This document shows, piece by piece, positions 23,255 through 36,048 of a DNA stretch of 64,000 bases. A program made the translations under genes and the position numbers. The notes beneath the pieces were generated by a model. That model was given only the letters and a program-made list of their open reading frames with translations, was not told the origin of the DNA and searched no databases. The stretch is from Ipomoea triloba. Lineage: Eukaryota; Streptophyta; Magnoliopsida; Solanales; Convolvulaceae. Numbering within the stretch: position 1 is the first letter of the stretch; every line of letters begins with the position of its first letter. The stretch covers positions 4,029,279 through 4,093,278 of the forward strand of contig NC_044929.1 of assembly GCF_003576645.1 (NCBI RefSeq), given 5' to 3'.

Positions 23255-23677
23255 TTATATGCTACCCGAAGACCATCCATACGCAAACATCATGCAAGCC
23301 ATGGCTATTCTCAGCTCTCTCTGGTAGGGCATGTTTGCCGTAAGATATTCAATCATCGCCATTGCCGAAGAAAGGCTTAGAGTGTTGGCCACCAAGAAAA
23401 CAGTGAGGGATGATGAGGAAACCTTCAATTCATCACCGGATTTGTTCTTCTTCTTGTATATGTAGTCTGGGGGATTGATCCCAGCTTGAAAAGTGACTTG
23501 GACTAAGAGCGCCGCTACCACCAGTAGCGCGTTGCGAGCATCGCTCGTGGTGTCCCTCGAGTACTTCAACTTGAAATACTCGATCCAGTCTTCCGGCTTA
23601 TCATTCGGGAGCTGGTTCGGTAACATATCTGCTCTGTCGCCATCCCTACTCGTGTTTCCCATCTCCACCGATGCCAT
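23255..23677 (-). pseudogene. PGG-domain protein copy D, C-terminus lost
   Basis: An open 140-residue frame starts MASVEMGNTSRDGDRAD, very close to intact copy C, with PEDWIEYFKLKYSRD, the GINPPDY motif, a lysine-rich insert (YKKKNKSGDELK), two clear helices and FAYGWSSG. It then stops. Copy C continues for ~30 more residues with a fourth helix and basic tail; here the matching DNA is replaced by AT-rich sequence (23220-23255). It may be a pseudogene or a shortened three-helix protein. Confidence 0.72.
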
Positions 23678-24254
23678 ATTTGTTTCCCAGGGATTTCAAA
23701 ACATGCATATAATCCATGCCCTGTATATATAGGCCTTGTTTAGTAAATGGCTGTTAACTTTTTTTTTTTTTGAAAATTAAATAGTTGTTAAGGGTTGATA
23801 GTTATTTGATATAATTTTTTTTTCAAAAAGTTAATTGAAAAAGTTATTTTTTGAATTTTAGCATTTTGGAGTTACAATTTAGTACTACTAACTCTGTTAT
23901 CTGTTCATAGGCTACTTTCTCAACATGCTTCTGTTCATAGCTACTTTCTCAACCTACTGAAGCACAAAGAGTCAACGGAAGTTACAAAAAGTTTTAACTA
24001 AACATTTATATTAATTTTTAACTAAGTCAAATAGCTAATAGTGGTCAAATAAGTCAAAATTAAATGATAAATACTAGTTTGGAACAATAAGGTACTATGT
24101 CATTCACTCATTCCTAACCAACCAAAATCCACATTGACCTGTTGACTTTCCTATCCTCCAAGTCTAGCCATAGAATGATAAAATATCTACAAATTGCAAA
24201 ATCCACTGCTAGGAGTGCTAGCACGACCACAGCCTCAACTCCACATTTAATTTA

Positions 24255-24555
24255 GGGTGCGTTTGGTTCACACATGGGAATCGGAATCGGAATGGGTATC
24301 AAATACTTGGTAATTGTAATGGATTTTGGTGAAAGTATTTAGCATGTTTGGTAGTTTGGTGGAATGAGAATGATTATTAATAGTTGAAGAAGAAAGGAGG
24401 AAGGGAGATGAAACCCTTATTTAATAAGGGTATAGGTTTTGTCATTAATGGGGTATTCCAAACCCATAATAGCATTCACAAAACCTATCAACCAAACACA
24501 AGCTATCACTTTCATACCCATTCCTTATGTCTAAACCCACCAACCAAACACACCC
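24255..24555. mobile_element. Tourist-like (PIF/Harbinger-type) MITE, TSD TTA
   Basis: The 301-bp element begins GGGTGCGTTTGGTT and ends AACCAAACACACCC, flanked on both sides by TTA (24252-24254 and 24556-24558). This is the preferred target of PIF/Harbinger elements. The left half of another copy lies at 6867-6960. Confidence 0.8.
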
Positions 24556-24666
24556 TTAGTTATGACTTTCACATTTATAATTTATGATTATGATAAAATT
24601 TATATTTATTTCTAAAAAAGTAATTTTAGTCTCATGATTATTGTTGTATTGCACATTTATAAATTA

Positions 24667-25114
24667 TATACTATGGACCATAGTCCATAAATCATGAATA
24701 AATGTTCATGAAGGTTTCTTTTGTGTACCAAAAATAATGAACCTGCAATAAAAAATGAACATTCAATGTATAAAAAATGAATATTATGTCATGGTCCATA
24801 GTATAATCATTGGTATACAGCAAATTATAACATAAATCTTGGTCTACCTTGCATCGTAGATTATAATCCAAAATAACATTCACATTGAAGTAGGTATATA
24901 ATATGTTAACTACATGTACATAATTTATTATATTAACTATAAATGCATAATATGCTAAGTTGTTAACTGCAAATACATAATATGTTAATTGTAGTATACA
25001 CAATTTATTAATTGAATATACATAATATGTTAACTGTAATCTATAGGCACATAATTTAAATGTCGTTATGAACTATGGTCCGCAATGCAAAATAGACCAT
25101 GATCCATAGTATAA
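24667..25114. mobile_element. Palindrome-ended element, GGACCATAGTCC family
   Basis: The left end TATACTATGGACCATAGTCC and right end GGACCATAG..GACCATGATCCATAGTATA are inverted and each end is itself palindromic. The interior contains repeated 'ACATAATATGTTAA' units. It resembles the elements at 50941-51184 and 51271-51664. Confidence 0.6.
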
Positions 25115-26034
25115 AAATTGTTGGTATACCTAGTACCTACCCAATAGTGAGAAACTGAGACAGAAAAATGTTGGGTAACCATATGCTATAGACCTGAGAG
25201 ATTGATTATGGCTTGTTTGTTATGCCTAAAAGGGAGATGAGAACTGAATGAATTGTATTGAATGAGATGATTCAAATATACAATGAGAGAATCATATACA
25301 GATTTACAGGGATATATATAATGAGATCATATACAGATTACAGGGATATATATAATGAGAGAATCTCAGGCAGACTAGAATAGAGAATCACAGGAAGCCT
25401 GGAATGGAAGTCATAATCTAACTCAAATACATGCGTTCTAAGTTGTAAGTTGTTTCTATATTCTTCTTATAAAAAATTTTCTAATTTCTATTCTTTTTCT
25501 GTTTTCCTAGCAGAAGCCTAGGATTTGGGAAGCTCAGTGACAGTAATTGGTATATATAAAAGGTAATTTCAATATGGGAAACACCTTCCTATATTGCAAT
25601 GCATTGTATCCCTAAAAGAGTTACATACAATAACAAAACTGACCAACATGTTCACTACTAGAAACCACTATTACTTTGTAAAATTGAAAATATAATGCTT
25701 ATATTAGAAAATGTATTTTTTTTAAACAAACGAAAAGGAGTATATTAATTAACGGTTCAGAACATGATCGATGAAAGGAAAAGGGACCAAAAAGCAATTC
25801 GAACAGTGACAAGGCTTCCCTAGCTAACAAGTGGATAACCCTATTCGCAAAAGTAAGTATCCAAATAAAAACTAAAAAACAAATGAAATAAAATCCTGTA
25901 TAAGCAGAGAATATACCGTGACAGTGGATCAATTTGGAAGAAAATGATGTTTGTATTATGCCATGTTCAAGCAAAAGTCATACTGAATGTCTGAATGACT
26001 GCTATCTATAAAATGGCTTACAAGCAGGAATGTA

Positions 26035-29000
26035 TTACTTATATGATGCCATTAAATCCTTAAAGTGAGCCAGGAGTTCATCAACTGTCATGACTTTGTG
26101 ATCAGGAATGTCTCTCACTCGGACGCTAACCTGATAAAAATCAAGGAAAGAGGCATGAAATTTAGTTCTAGTCGTTGAAGACAATATACAATTAGGATGA
26201 TAAGTGCAGATCAAGATACTTTTAGATACAAGTGTTGTAACAAGATCAAGAGTAACAAAAGATCATGCCAAACACGAGCAAGAGCAATACTGCCACCAAG
26301 CCAAAACTGTGAACCATAGTTATTCCTTCAATTTTTCTCATATACCATCTCAATGACTTTCACTTTTCTGCCTTCACTTTTGATTTTCTACCTCCCAAAA
26401 GAAATGGAGATTATAACTTAATTCAATTTAGATGTTACACCATAGGAGGGCAGGACAAATTGATGGGTCCTTGTAAGCATTAATAGATTCATAATGCATT
26501 TTGTATTTCTTTTTTTTTTTTCCAAGTTTTTAGTTAACCTGTGGTTCTTGTTGAAGCACAGTTTTTGTTCAAGACAAATACTCCAGCCACAGGTTCAAAC
26601 AAGTTAGATGCACTTCCAATATTTTTTTCATACCATACCATTTATCTAATGAGTCAGTCAACCTGGGGTTCAGTTCAAATTCTGTTTCTTTTTATGACAT
26701 GTCAAATGAAAAGAGTAGGCATCACAAAACAGAGAGCTTTGCTTTCAGATAAAGTTTGTTCGCCCAGCATCTGACAGCCTATTCAATATAAAGGCATTTC
26801 TGAAATGCTTTGATGGGGAAATTCTTGAAAAAGAAGGGTTCCCTTCATATCTTACCTAAAAAGCCGTAAATGAGTCTTGTGATAATATGCTAGCTTAAAG
26901 TCAATTGTGATGACTAACCACCATCTTGGAAGAAATAGCAAAAATGGCATTGTGAGTAGCTATTTTGTGGTACAAATATATGTGAAGTCCACTTCCGAAT
27001 TGGATTAGGGTCAAAGTGAATTCGGATGCTTTGTGGTAAGGCAAAGAGATTGATAATTGTACGCTCAAGACGGATAATGAGCGAATGAGAAATTGATTCT
27101 CAAAGTAAACCCCTTTAAGTTGAAAAATGAAAGTGGAAAAACTTAAAACAAACACTTGTCCCACATTGAAAAAGCAAAGGGGTTTACACCACTATATATT
27201 CACGAGCCTTTTAGAAGGAGGTTGAATTGTAGCGGGCAGGGAGGGGGGTTCATATCAAATCCCAACTTTCGAAAATATTTTACTATTCGGTTCTTGACTG
27301 GTTTTTAACCAGTATTAATGTCATGTTAAATGTTATTTAATCCATGTCTCCTATATATACCTTGGATGTAGCAGGTGATTTTCAAGATATGAAAAAAAAA
27401 AAAAACATTAGCTTTCTCTCTCAAAACCTTGCTCATCTTCTTCCTCAACCTCTGTATTCTAAACCTGTTCTACTTCGCGCGGGCTCACTTGTTTGAGTGT
27501 TCAAACATGGTCGTAGTACGTTTTATCCTGGAAAACCTAGGCTACAACACTCCTAGTACCTTTGGGATGGATATAGCAAATAAAGTTTTAAGGAGAGTGT
27601 TTTGCTCAACTCGTACTATTCCTCAACCTTTCATCCTTGTGCTTGTATTTTTCTAAAAATAATCTTTCGTAGGATTATTTCGTTACACACCATACCAAGA
27701 TGTGAAAAGTGAAATTTAAATGCCTAGACTATTTCTACAAGGTTAAGTTAGTTCTAAAGGATCAAGAGGCACATGCTTATACCACCATTAAGTTTCTGAA
27801 CCTTGAGCAGTGTCTTCTAATTAATACTCCCCTTATCAAATATAGATTTAACGACGAGTTAATACCAGCCGGGATCCTCAGAGTATAGTGGCACCAGCAC
27901 GTTTAGTTCTAAACTTTTCATTTAACCATCAGTGGTCCTTCAACTTTCAAAATTAATCACTCGTGAATCGTGATCCTTCCGTTAGTTTAAGTAAGGGCAA
28001 AGTTAAGACTAAGGATGGTTAAAAATGTGAAAGTTGAAGGATCAGGGTGGTTAACTTGAAAGTTGAAGGATCACGGGTGTTTAATTGAAAGTTGAAGAAC
28101 CACATGTGATTAAATTTAGGACTAAACTTGACAATACCTCTATACTCAAAGGACACTGGTATTAACTCATTTAACAACAGTGACTTATTGTCAAGATATT
28201 ACTAGTTAGCACATGCGTCCACATGCCATTAGATCGTAAAAGGAATGTACATATGCAGTCATGTAGAACAGAATGTGTTATTTGTAAATTAATATGGATC
28301 AAGACAAAAGCAAAGAGTAGAAGCCATACCTCTCCAGTAGTTGCTTCCTTTTCACCAACCACTAATATGTAATTGTACTGTGCAACCTGAGCTTCCCGTA
28401 CCTGTAGCAATCCAGAATGTCAGTAATCCAAATCAAGAAATAGAATAGGAACTGAGCAAATGTAAACTCAATCACACATCAAATTACAGTTCGAGTGTTT
28501 CATGCAAAATAAAATAAACCCTATTTCATAAATGTAAATATAGTATATATGTTAGTTCTTTACTCACTTTTTTCTGGATTGTCCTGTCAGATGTATCAAC
28601 ATCAACATGAAAACCCGCTTCATGAATCCGATCACGCAGCTAATCACACATAAGAGAAGATACATAATTATCACCAAGATTTAAATTGCAACAGAGAATA
28701 TAGCAGTCACTCCAATGAGATAGATATGAGATGTGATAAATTTACCATTAGAAAAAGAACAACCAAACTACATTATGAGAAACAACAAGATAGAAAAGCA
28801 AATCTGCTCTATACAAACCTCCATGCCATATGCTTGAGATTTGTCAGATACAGGGCAGACCATTGCCTGACGTGGACTTAGCCAGAAAGGCCACTTCCCC
28901 TTGAAGTGCTCCAAAAGTATAGCAAACATGCGTTCAACAGAACCAAGGATAGCTCTATGTATCATAACTGGTCTCTCCCTCTTACTCTCATCTTCTGCTG

Positions 29001-32000
29001 AATAAGATAAGTTGAAGCGCTGAGGAAGTTGAAAGTCCAACTGAAAAACATTGTGAAAAAAATATTTACAAAATGTGACAATTTGCAGTTTAGTAGTTAA
29101 AAAGATATGAAAAAAAGCATATTTAAGAATATCAATATTTTGTAATAAGCGTGACAGTAAAAATGTCAATAGAGATAAACAAAAACCAAGAGAAGCTGAA
29201 GCAGAAAAACCTGTAATGTTGCACATTGGAATTTCCTCTTCATTGCATCACAAACACTAATATCAATTTTTGGCCCATAAAATGCTCCATCACCCTCATT
29301 TATCTGATAGAATCAAGTTTAAGGTGAGTGGCAAGATACAAAAGAAAGGAAAAACAAATAAGTGCCCAATGAGAAACAATCTTCAAGACTTTAACATAGC
29401 AAAGTACAACAGTAAGGAATTTTTACAGTAATATTGTCAAATGACTATTGCATTAACAATCAAAAATGAGTAATTATGTGAGATATGAAATGCTAGAGAA
29501 AATTATCCACAAAAATTTGACAAATTTAACCAGATTCTACAGAACGGTATCAGCTAACATGAAATTTGATTTTCTGAAGGTATGCATGAATAAATAATAG
29601 CAGTATATAATCTGTTATAGGATACAGGATACTGATGATCCACCTATACATAATCAATGTAGACCAAGACTCAGCAAAAGGAATATTGATCAAGGCCATT
29701 TATTTTTAATACAAAATAGCATAGGGCTTTTTAAAAAGTCAATAACTAAAGTGAGAGTGCAACCTAGGAACTTATAACAGAAAATACCATTTGATCATGC
29801 AAGAAATACAGAGGAAAAAATGAAAAATAATGAAACAAACCAAAAATTACCATCACTTCAAATACTATTTTAATGTTAAATAATTTACAGGCAAAAATGT
29901 AGTTGCTACCATAGGGCATTTAAAAAAGTCAATAACTAAAGTTAAGGACAACTGCATACAACTTTACTAGGCAAAGAAGCACAAAACATCAATGCATTAA
30001 TTCAAAGGATAAGATTTTAATGGCAAACCTCCCAGGGCTTCCCAAATTCATTGAGTGCATCTGTAAGAGCGGCTTCAGCCTTTTCCCATGTTTCCAAGTC
30101 CCCAAGATATTTTTCTGGTCTCTGGAATTGAACTCAAAGGTCAATTCTTGTGGTTGTACCAAAGTGATCAACATTTACATGTAAGAAAAGAAGTGAAAAC
30201 CATACTGTAGATAACTTCAGATCATAGGTGAAGCCAAATATCTCGTAGACATGATTGATGAATTCTAATCCACCTTTGACTTCGTCCTTGATCTGTAACA
30301 GCAAAATAGGTTAAAGAATTTTGTAATTTCCAAAGATTGAAGCTAAAATGCTAAATATCCACGCTCCTTACTCACCTGTGACTCCCTGCAGAAGATGTGA
30401 GCATCATCCTGCAAATGTGTAGAGTTAGAACATAGTAGCATCAGAACAGACATGTTAGAGCACTAAAAGACGAAAGAAAGAGAGGAAAATAATTTTTCTA
30501 AAATATGAGCAATTAGGGTCTCAAACAAGCCCCCAAACTATTATGGGAAATGCAATTAGACCATTGAACTATAAAAAATAAATAAATAAATAAAGAAGTT
30601 TCAAAAACCATCAAACTTGAGAAGAAAAAAAATGCAATTCACCCCTTTTTACCTATTATTAGTCTATTACCCATAAACTTCTTATTAGGATGCCAACTCA
30701 GAGAATATGGCAGGTTAATGTTAAAATGGATTATCTTACATGCCATCCTAGATTCCTAGGTGTACATTTTAACCTTCAAAAGCTTAAATGACATGTTAAT
30801 AATAATAATAATAATAGCATCATCATCATCATTATTATTATTTAACACAGAAATTCCAGATCCTCCATCATCAAGAACACAGCAAGCACTGCCGCCATAT
30901 CAGAAACTCCAGACCACTTTTGTCAAGAGGTCTGGAAGAGAAATCAATCTCAATTTCTCTTCCAGACCTCTTCATCCATATCTGGACGAAGAGAAGAAGC
31001 ACTGTCATGACAGCGCCAACATTAAAATTAAAAATAAAAACAAACAACAAACAAACAAGCAAGCAAACACACATCTCTGAGACTGGAGGCCCAAGGGCCA
31101 ATCCTCCATCGTCTAAGAGGAAGGAAGAAGGGAGATCCTTATCAAAAGAAAGAGATGAAGAAGTTTGGTTTTAACAATAATAATAACAACAACAATAATA
31201 ATGATATTGATAACATTATTGTTGTTATTGTTACTACATCAGATGATGAGTGATGTAAAATCAATAAAAACAGTCCAATATCAGTTTAGAAAGGCAACTT
31301 GTTGATTACAGGTAAAAGGGGGCCAATTGCTAGTTGAATGGCCTAATTGCATTTCCCAAATAGTTCAAGGGTTTATTTGACCCTTATCCCAAATTATGAA
31401 ACAACCATTTCATGCTGCTCTGGTCAGGAAGAAGCTCAGTCAAGATAGCAAAGCCCTAAATGTGAAATAAAAGCGCCCTCTCCCTCAAAAGAAACATAGA
31501 AATTACCTGCTGAAATCTTCTGACACGTGTTAATCCAGTAAGTGCACCACTGGCTTCATTTCTATGCAGAACACCGAAGTCTGCTAGCCTAAGTGGCAAT
31601 TCTGCATGGTTCAACAATTGGTAAATCTTTCAGTTCCATATGCATAGCACTTAAAAGTACAGTAAAAGGCATTTTAAAGAAAGCTTAATTCTTAAAACAT
31701 ATAAGCTAAGAGAAAGCTCATTATAAGTTATAACATATACACTAATTGCAAGGACGATGCATATTTAAATTCAACCTACCTCTGTAGGAACGAACTCTAT
31801 GGTCAAAGATTAAGCAATGTCCCGGGCAATTCATTGGCTTGAGGCCAAATTCTTGTTTATCAATCTGCACAAGGCATGAATCCTAGAAAGTTACTACCAA
31901 AGGACTAAGAAAGCTGAAAATTCAAAACTATTCTTATATCTCCAATAGCTTCAATGTTTTAAATTCATGGCTAAGTGCATTTGCCTCACACAGAAGTACT

Positions 32001-33997
32001 TCCAAAAACAATCAAGTAGTTCTGCTTTCTTGTTCAGATCAACCAAAACGTGTACCTTATTATAAATTGAGTACAGTTTCCTAAGAAGAGAGAATGTCAG
32101 AATGCCTTACCTCAAATACAAACATATTCTCCTTATAGTTTGCAGCATGACCAGAAGTTTCCCAAAGCTGCATATTGTATACATTTGGGCTCCAAACCTG
32201 TCATAAGAGTATAAAGCATGAGCTCATGAATGTAGGCAAGGGAGGATTACTTTTATTTATACATAAACTAGCTAAATGTTAAACCAAGATTTCTGCCAAT
32301 AATAAGTCAGCACCAGCACCTTCACATGAAAACTAAAAATTAGAACAAAATACCTCTTCATAACCTCGCTTCCAGTACTGACCACGTATAAACTCCAAGA
32401 GCTTGTTGCAAACTCTAGCGCCATGAGGGAGAAAGAAACAACTTCCAGGGCTAAACGCGAACAAAAATAGCAACATGAATATCATGGAAAATCTTGACCA
32501 TCAAAAACTCATGACAAAAATTCACCTTCTAACCTTAAAGGGTGAAAAAAGAATAGCTCCTGCTTCTTTGTCAGTTCCCTGTGATCATATTTCTTCGCTT
32601 CTTCCAGCATTGCAAGGTATTCCTGCAAGAGATGTTAATCATGTAAATGCTCTTCAACAAATGCAGTTTTATGTCCTTGTAAATCCTTTTACAATGTTAA
32701 GCTCCCAATAAAATGAACATTTAACAAATATTTGAACAAAAGAACACTACAGCATAGAGAAATACTCCACCTCATGATTTTAAATCTTTCTTCTCTACCT
32801 AATAATTAAAAAAAGAAGTTAACAAAATAAATAAGTAGCACCTAACCCACCTATGGAAGTGATAATTAAAAACAAAGGTAACAAAATAAATCAATAGCAC
32901 CTATGGAAGAACAATAAATTGGAAATGTAAGTAGAAAGAAGTAGCAATGTCCAAAACTGAGTCTTGTAAATATAGCATGAACACAGCAGTAAATGTAGAA
33001 AAGAACTGCATTTAGTTGACTGCAAAACTAACAAAACTCCAATTTGTGATATCAACTACTCAAAAAATTGCAACTAATTGCAGATTTGGAAAACCCTTTA
33101 AAGAACAGAAAGATTGAATGTCACCTTTAAGCGTTTCTGGTCAGGATAAGATATTCCATAAACCCTTTGCAAGCTTTCACGGTCTTTATCTCCCCTCCAG
33201 TATGCTGAGGAAGCCTAAATATCAAAGTAGGTAGAATCCAAATTATTAAATATACACACAGGAGTATTCAAAATACTTTTTATTGTTTACAAGTCCAAAG
33301 TATTACCTTTGTGCACCCAAATGCCTTAACAAAAGATGTATTTGGAATATGTGGTCCACGACATAGATCTACCAAGGGGCCACATCTGTATACTGTGATA
33401 GTTTTGTCTTCAGGTAAATCTTTAATAATTTCAACCTGAATAAAATGAAAATAGCAAGAAATAAGACATGCAATTCTCTCAAAAGAGAAACAAAACCATT
33501 TGGAATAACCAACGGTATAATTTGAACCTTAAATTTATTGTCAGAGAACATCTCAAGAGCTTGATCTCTAGTAACTTCAATGCGCTCAAAAGGTTGTTTC
33601 TCCTGAAAAAAGTTGCAGAAGTAGTCATCAAATAGACAACATACCATTTACAATAATATATGGTCAAGAGTTGCATTAATGGTACACTTAACATTATTCC
33701 ACAATGCATTTTCTCGGTATGAAATATAATTTGATTGATTCATAACAATCTAAAAGCTGCCAAGAAAAAAAGTGATTTTTTCTAGTGATCCATATATGGT
33801 TAATTAGTCAATATAATTTTGCAATTGCACAGCAATAAAGTATGATTGTTCATATCATAGTTGCAGTAAGAGCTAGGCGCTAGTCGGGCAGTAGAGGAGC
33901 GCCTAGACGGCCTAGGCGGGCGCCTATGCGGCTAACTAAAAAAAAAAGCAGTGCACATGTGTGGGTGTATATATGTCATATTATATAAATTATACAT

Positions 33998-34030
<33 letters not shown>

Positions 34031-35526
34031 ATGAAAAAAATTAGCAAGGCTGAGCCGATCGGATTAACTCGGTTAACTCAATCGAAATGGACGAGTTAAC
34101 TCAGCCGAGTTAGGCGCTAGGTGGGCGCCTAGGAGGGAAATCGCCACAATCTAGGGGCGCCTAACCGATTTTTGCAACAGTGGTTCATATAGCCTAGACA
34201 ACTTTGTAATCGCACCACAACATATAAAACAAAACAAGCAAAAAACACCAGTTCACACCAATTAGCTTTAATGCCTTCAGTTTGGAAGGATAAAATGACA
34301 GTATTTACGCATCCTTAAAAGTATATTCTGCAGAAAAACTAAATTCTAACAGTACAGATGATGCAAGAAGAATTTAAGAAGAAAGGAAGGCAAGTCTGAG
34401 TTCTATCTCAACAAAAGGCAACTTCAACTAATTAAAAGACAATACCGAGGCAGCTTTGGCTGCTTGCGCTTCAATCTGTTTAAAGTGATCTTCATTCAAC
34501 CCAAGATCACCATAGAATGCATCGTAATAGAAACCCTGCACCACCAATTAGCCAAATAGTCACAATTTGACCAAGTATTGATAACAAAAAATTCTCAGCA
34601 TAGGGGATATAAGGAAAGTAGGCATACATACAAGTTGTTACCACAATAAAATCCCATCTCACTAACCACTAATTATGCATTATCACTTTAATATAAACAA
34701 AGAAGCATACCTCCCCTCTTGTTGTACATGGACCAATGCACAATTTGCAGCCATACTTCATCTCCACAGACTGCAATTTAAGACGCACCAAAACTAAATT
34801 ACTTCTTAGGGAAGCTAATCAAACACAAAGCACTAAAAATTCAGAACTTTTATTGCACTGAATTCTCAAAAAACCAGAAATTTATTACTAAATCAGCAAT
34901 GGAGTTGAAAGAAACAGTGGACCTGGCCGAGAATATGCGCACTCGAGTGCCAGAAAGTATCCCGGCCCTCATCACTATCAAATGTGAATAGCTCGAGCTT
35001 GCAGTCACCCTCCAGTGGCCTGGACATATCCCAGAGCACACCGTTGACCTTTGAAATCAAAGCATTCGATGCCAAGCTCTTCGATAGCTCCTTCGCAATG
35101 TCAAGGGGCGTTGTATTCCATTTCTTCCCCTCCTTCACTGCCCCATTCGGTAACTCAATCCTTGGAAACGAGAAAATGTCAATTGAATGAAATCATAAAC
35201 GGAAAAAAACAAGCATCATTTATGCATTTTCTATGCGATAGTAACAGGTAACTTTACTTGATGGGATCAGGGGAGAGAGAAAGGCGCTGCAATTGCTGCT
35301 GAGATTTGATGGATTCGAAGAGAGAGATTCGCTTAGGAATGACGCTTTGGAGATAAGCATCGTCCTTTGGGTGCTCCGGCGCGGAGTTGTTGGCGGCAGA
35401 GCTCTTGTCGGCCTTGCCCATTTGAAATGGCCGGAGAGAGAAGCGGTGGATGAAGATGGAGTTAGACGGCGAGGGATGACGGAAAGAGATGAGACGCCAC
35501 AGGAGCTGCGGGGTTGTGCATACCAT
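26035..35526 (-). CDS. Threonine--tRNA ligase (ThrRS), class II, possibly dual-targeted
   Basis: Charges tRNA-Thr with threonine. I read 20 exons with consistent phases: 35258-35526, 34923-35160, 34711-34770, 34446-34535, 33528-33602, 33307-33435, 33125-33214, 32534-32622, 32354-32450, 32111-32197, 31780-31864, 31507-31601, 30376-30408, 30206-30292, 30029-30121, 29211-29303, 28819-29040, 28568-28639, 28330-28401, 26035-26130. They total 723 residues, the size of eukaryotic ThrRS. Domain order: N-terminal TGS-like part, second additional (editing) domain with HSSAHILGQ, then the catalytic core with MNCPGHC (zinc Cys), motif 2 '[20 protein letters not shown]' and DDAHIF, motif 3 '[16 protein letters not shown]', and an anticodon-binding end (QAYGMEL..., [14 protein letters not shown]). 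The first Met (35526) precedes a 35-residue Arg/Ser-rich stretch ([15 protein letters not shown]...) like an organelle presequence. A second in-frame ATG (35421, MGKADKSS) would give the cytosolic form. Introns host several repeats. Confidence 0.95.
27170..28160. other. ThrRS last-intron insertions
   Basis: The 2.2-kb intron 26131-28329 is far longer than the gene's others. 26960-27180 resembles 8100-8200 (retroelement scrap). 27820-28170 has inverted ends (GTTAATACCAG..GTGG / ACTGGTATTAACTC) with a core of repeated 'AAAGTTGAAGGATCAC', suggesting a further MITE. No coding content beyond short ORFs. Confidence 0.4.
30508..31393. mobile_element. Element with ~55-bp inverted ends in a ThrRS intron
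   Basis: Left 'GGGAAATGCAATTAGACCATTGAAC' type sequence (30545-30572) is mirrored on the right by 'TTGAATGGCCTAATTGCATTTCCC' (31334-31357), and outer parts 'AATTAGGGTC' / 'GACCCTTAT' also pair. The core contains (AAT)n/(CAT)n runs and a separate perfect hairpin at 30932-30973 (AGAGGTCTGGAAGAGAAAT). It occupies most of intron 30409-31506. Confidence 0.65.
33858..34183. repeat. CCTAGGCG-rich dispersed element in ThrRS intron
   Basis: 'TAGTTGCAGTAAGAGCTAGGCGC' at the left and 'GGGGCGCCTAACCGATTTTTGCAAC' at the right enclose GCGCCTAG/GGCCTAGGCGGGCGCC words and a (TA)n. It is the same family as 19316-19807. Confidence 0.55.
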
Positions 35527-36048
35527 AAAGCAAAGCCAGCCGTTTTGAGAAGGTGTGGGTTTTAGAAGGTGAGTGAGTGAGTGAGGGTTTTGATTTGGCA
35601 GGCCGAGATTCCAAATCGGGTCGACACCACTGGGCCGACACTACTGTGCTAAATATTCCAACTTCAATCCCATCACTTCTCTAGTTCTCTCTCACGAGAT
35701 GACTCCTCTCTCCTATTTTCTGGGTTTAGTTAGATTGAGAGGTTTGACTGAAATTATTTCTTTTATTGACTAAAATTATTTTTAATTGAGAAAAGGGTTA
35801 ATTTGGCCTTCAAATATTTTTATAAAAAATCAATTAAGCTTTTAAACTTTTCACATATGATGTTTGTTTTGCACGTATTCCAATATATAATAGAGTAACA
35901 TGGGAGGCGGCGATCGGTGGAGAAGGTAGCGTTGTCAACGGAGTAGGCAATGTAGTCGGCAGTCGACAGTCTTGCTAGGGAAGAAACGCGAGTTTAGAGT
36001 TTGTCTAAAATTTGTTCAACAATAAAAAACAAAAGCAATTTTGACTTA

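Larger units (their letters stand above)
23678..26034. other. Intergenic region upstream of PGG copy D
   Basis: It holds two transposable elements (24255-24555 and 24667-25114), a copy of the PGG-flanking repeat near 24205, and a ~40-bp direct repeat at about 25290-25370 ('ATACAGATT(T)ACAGGGATATATATAATGAGA'). No gene was recognised. Confidence 0.55.
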
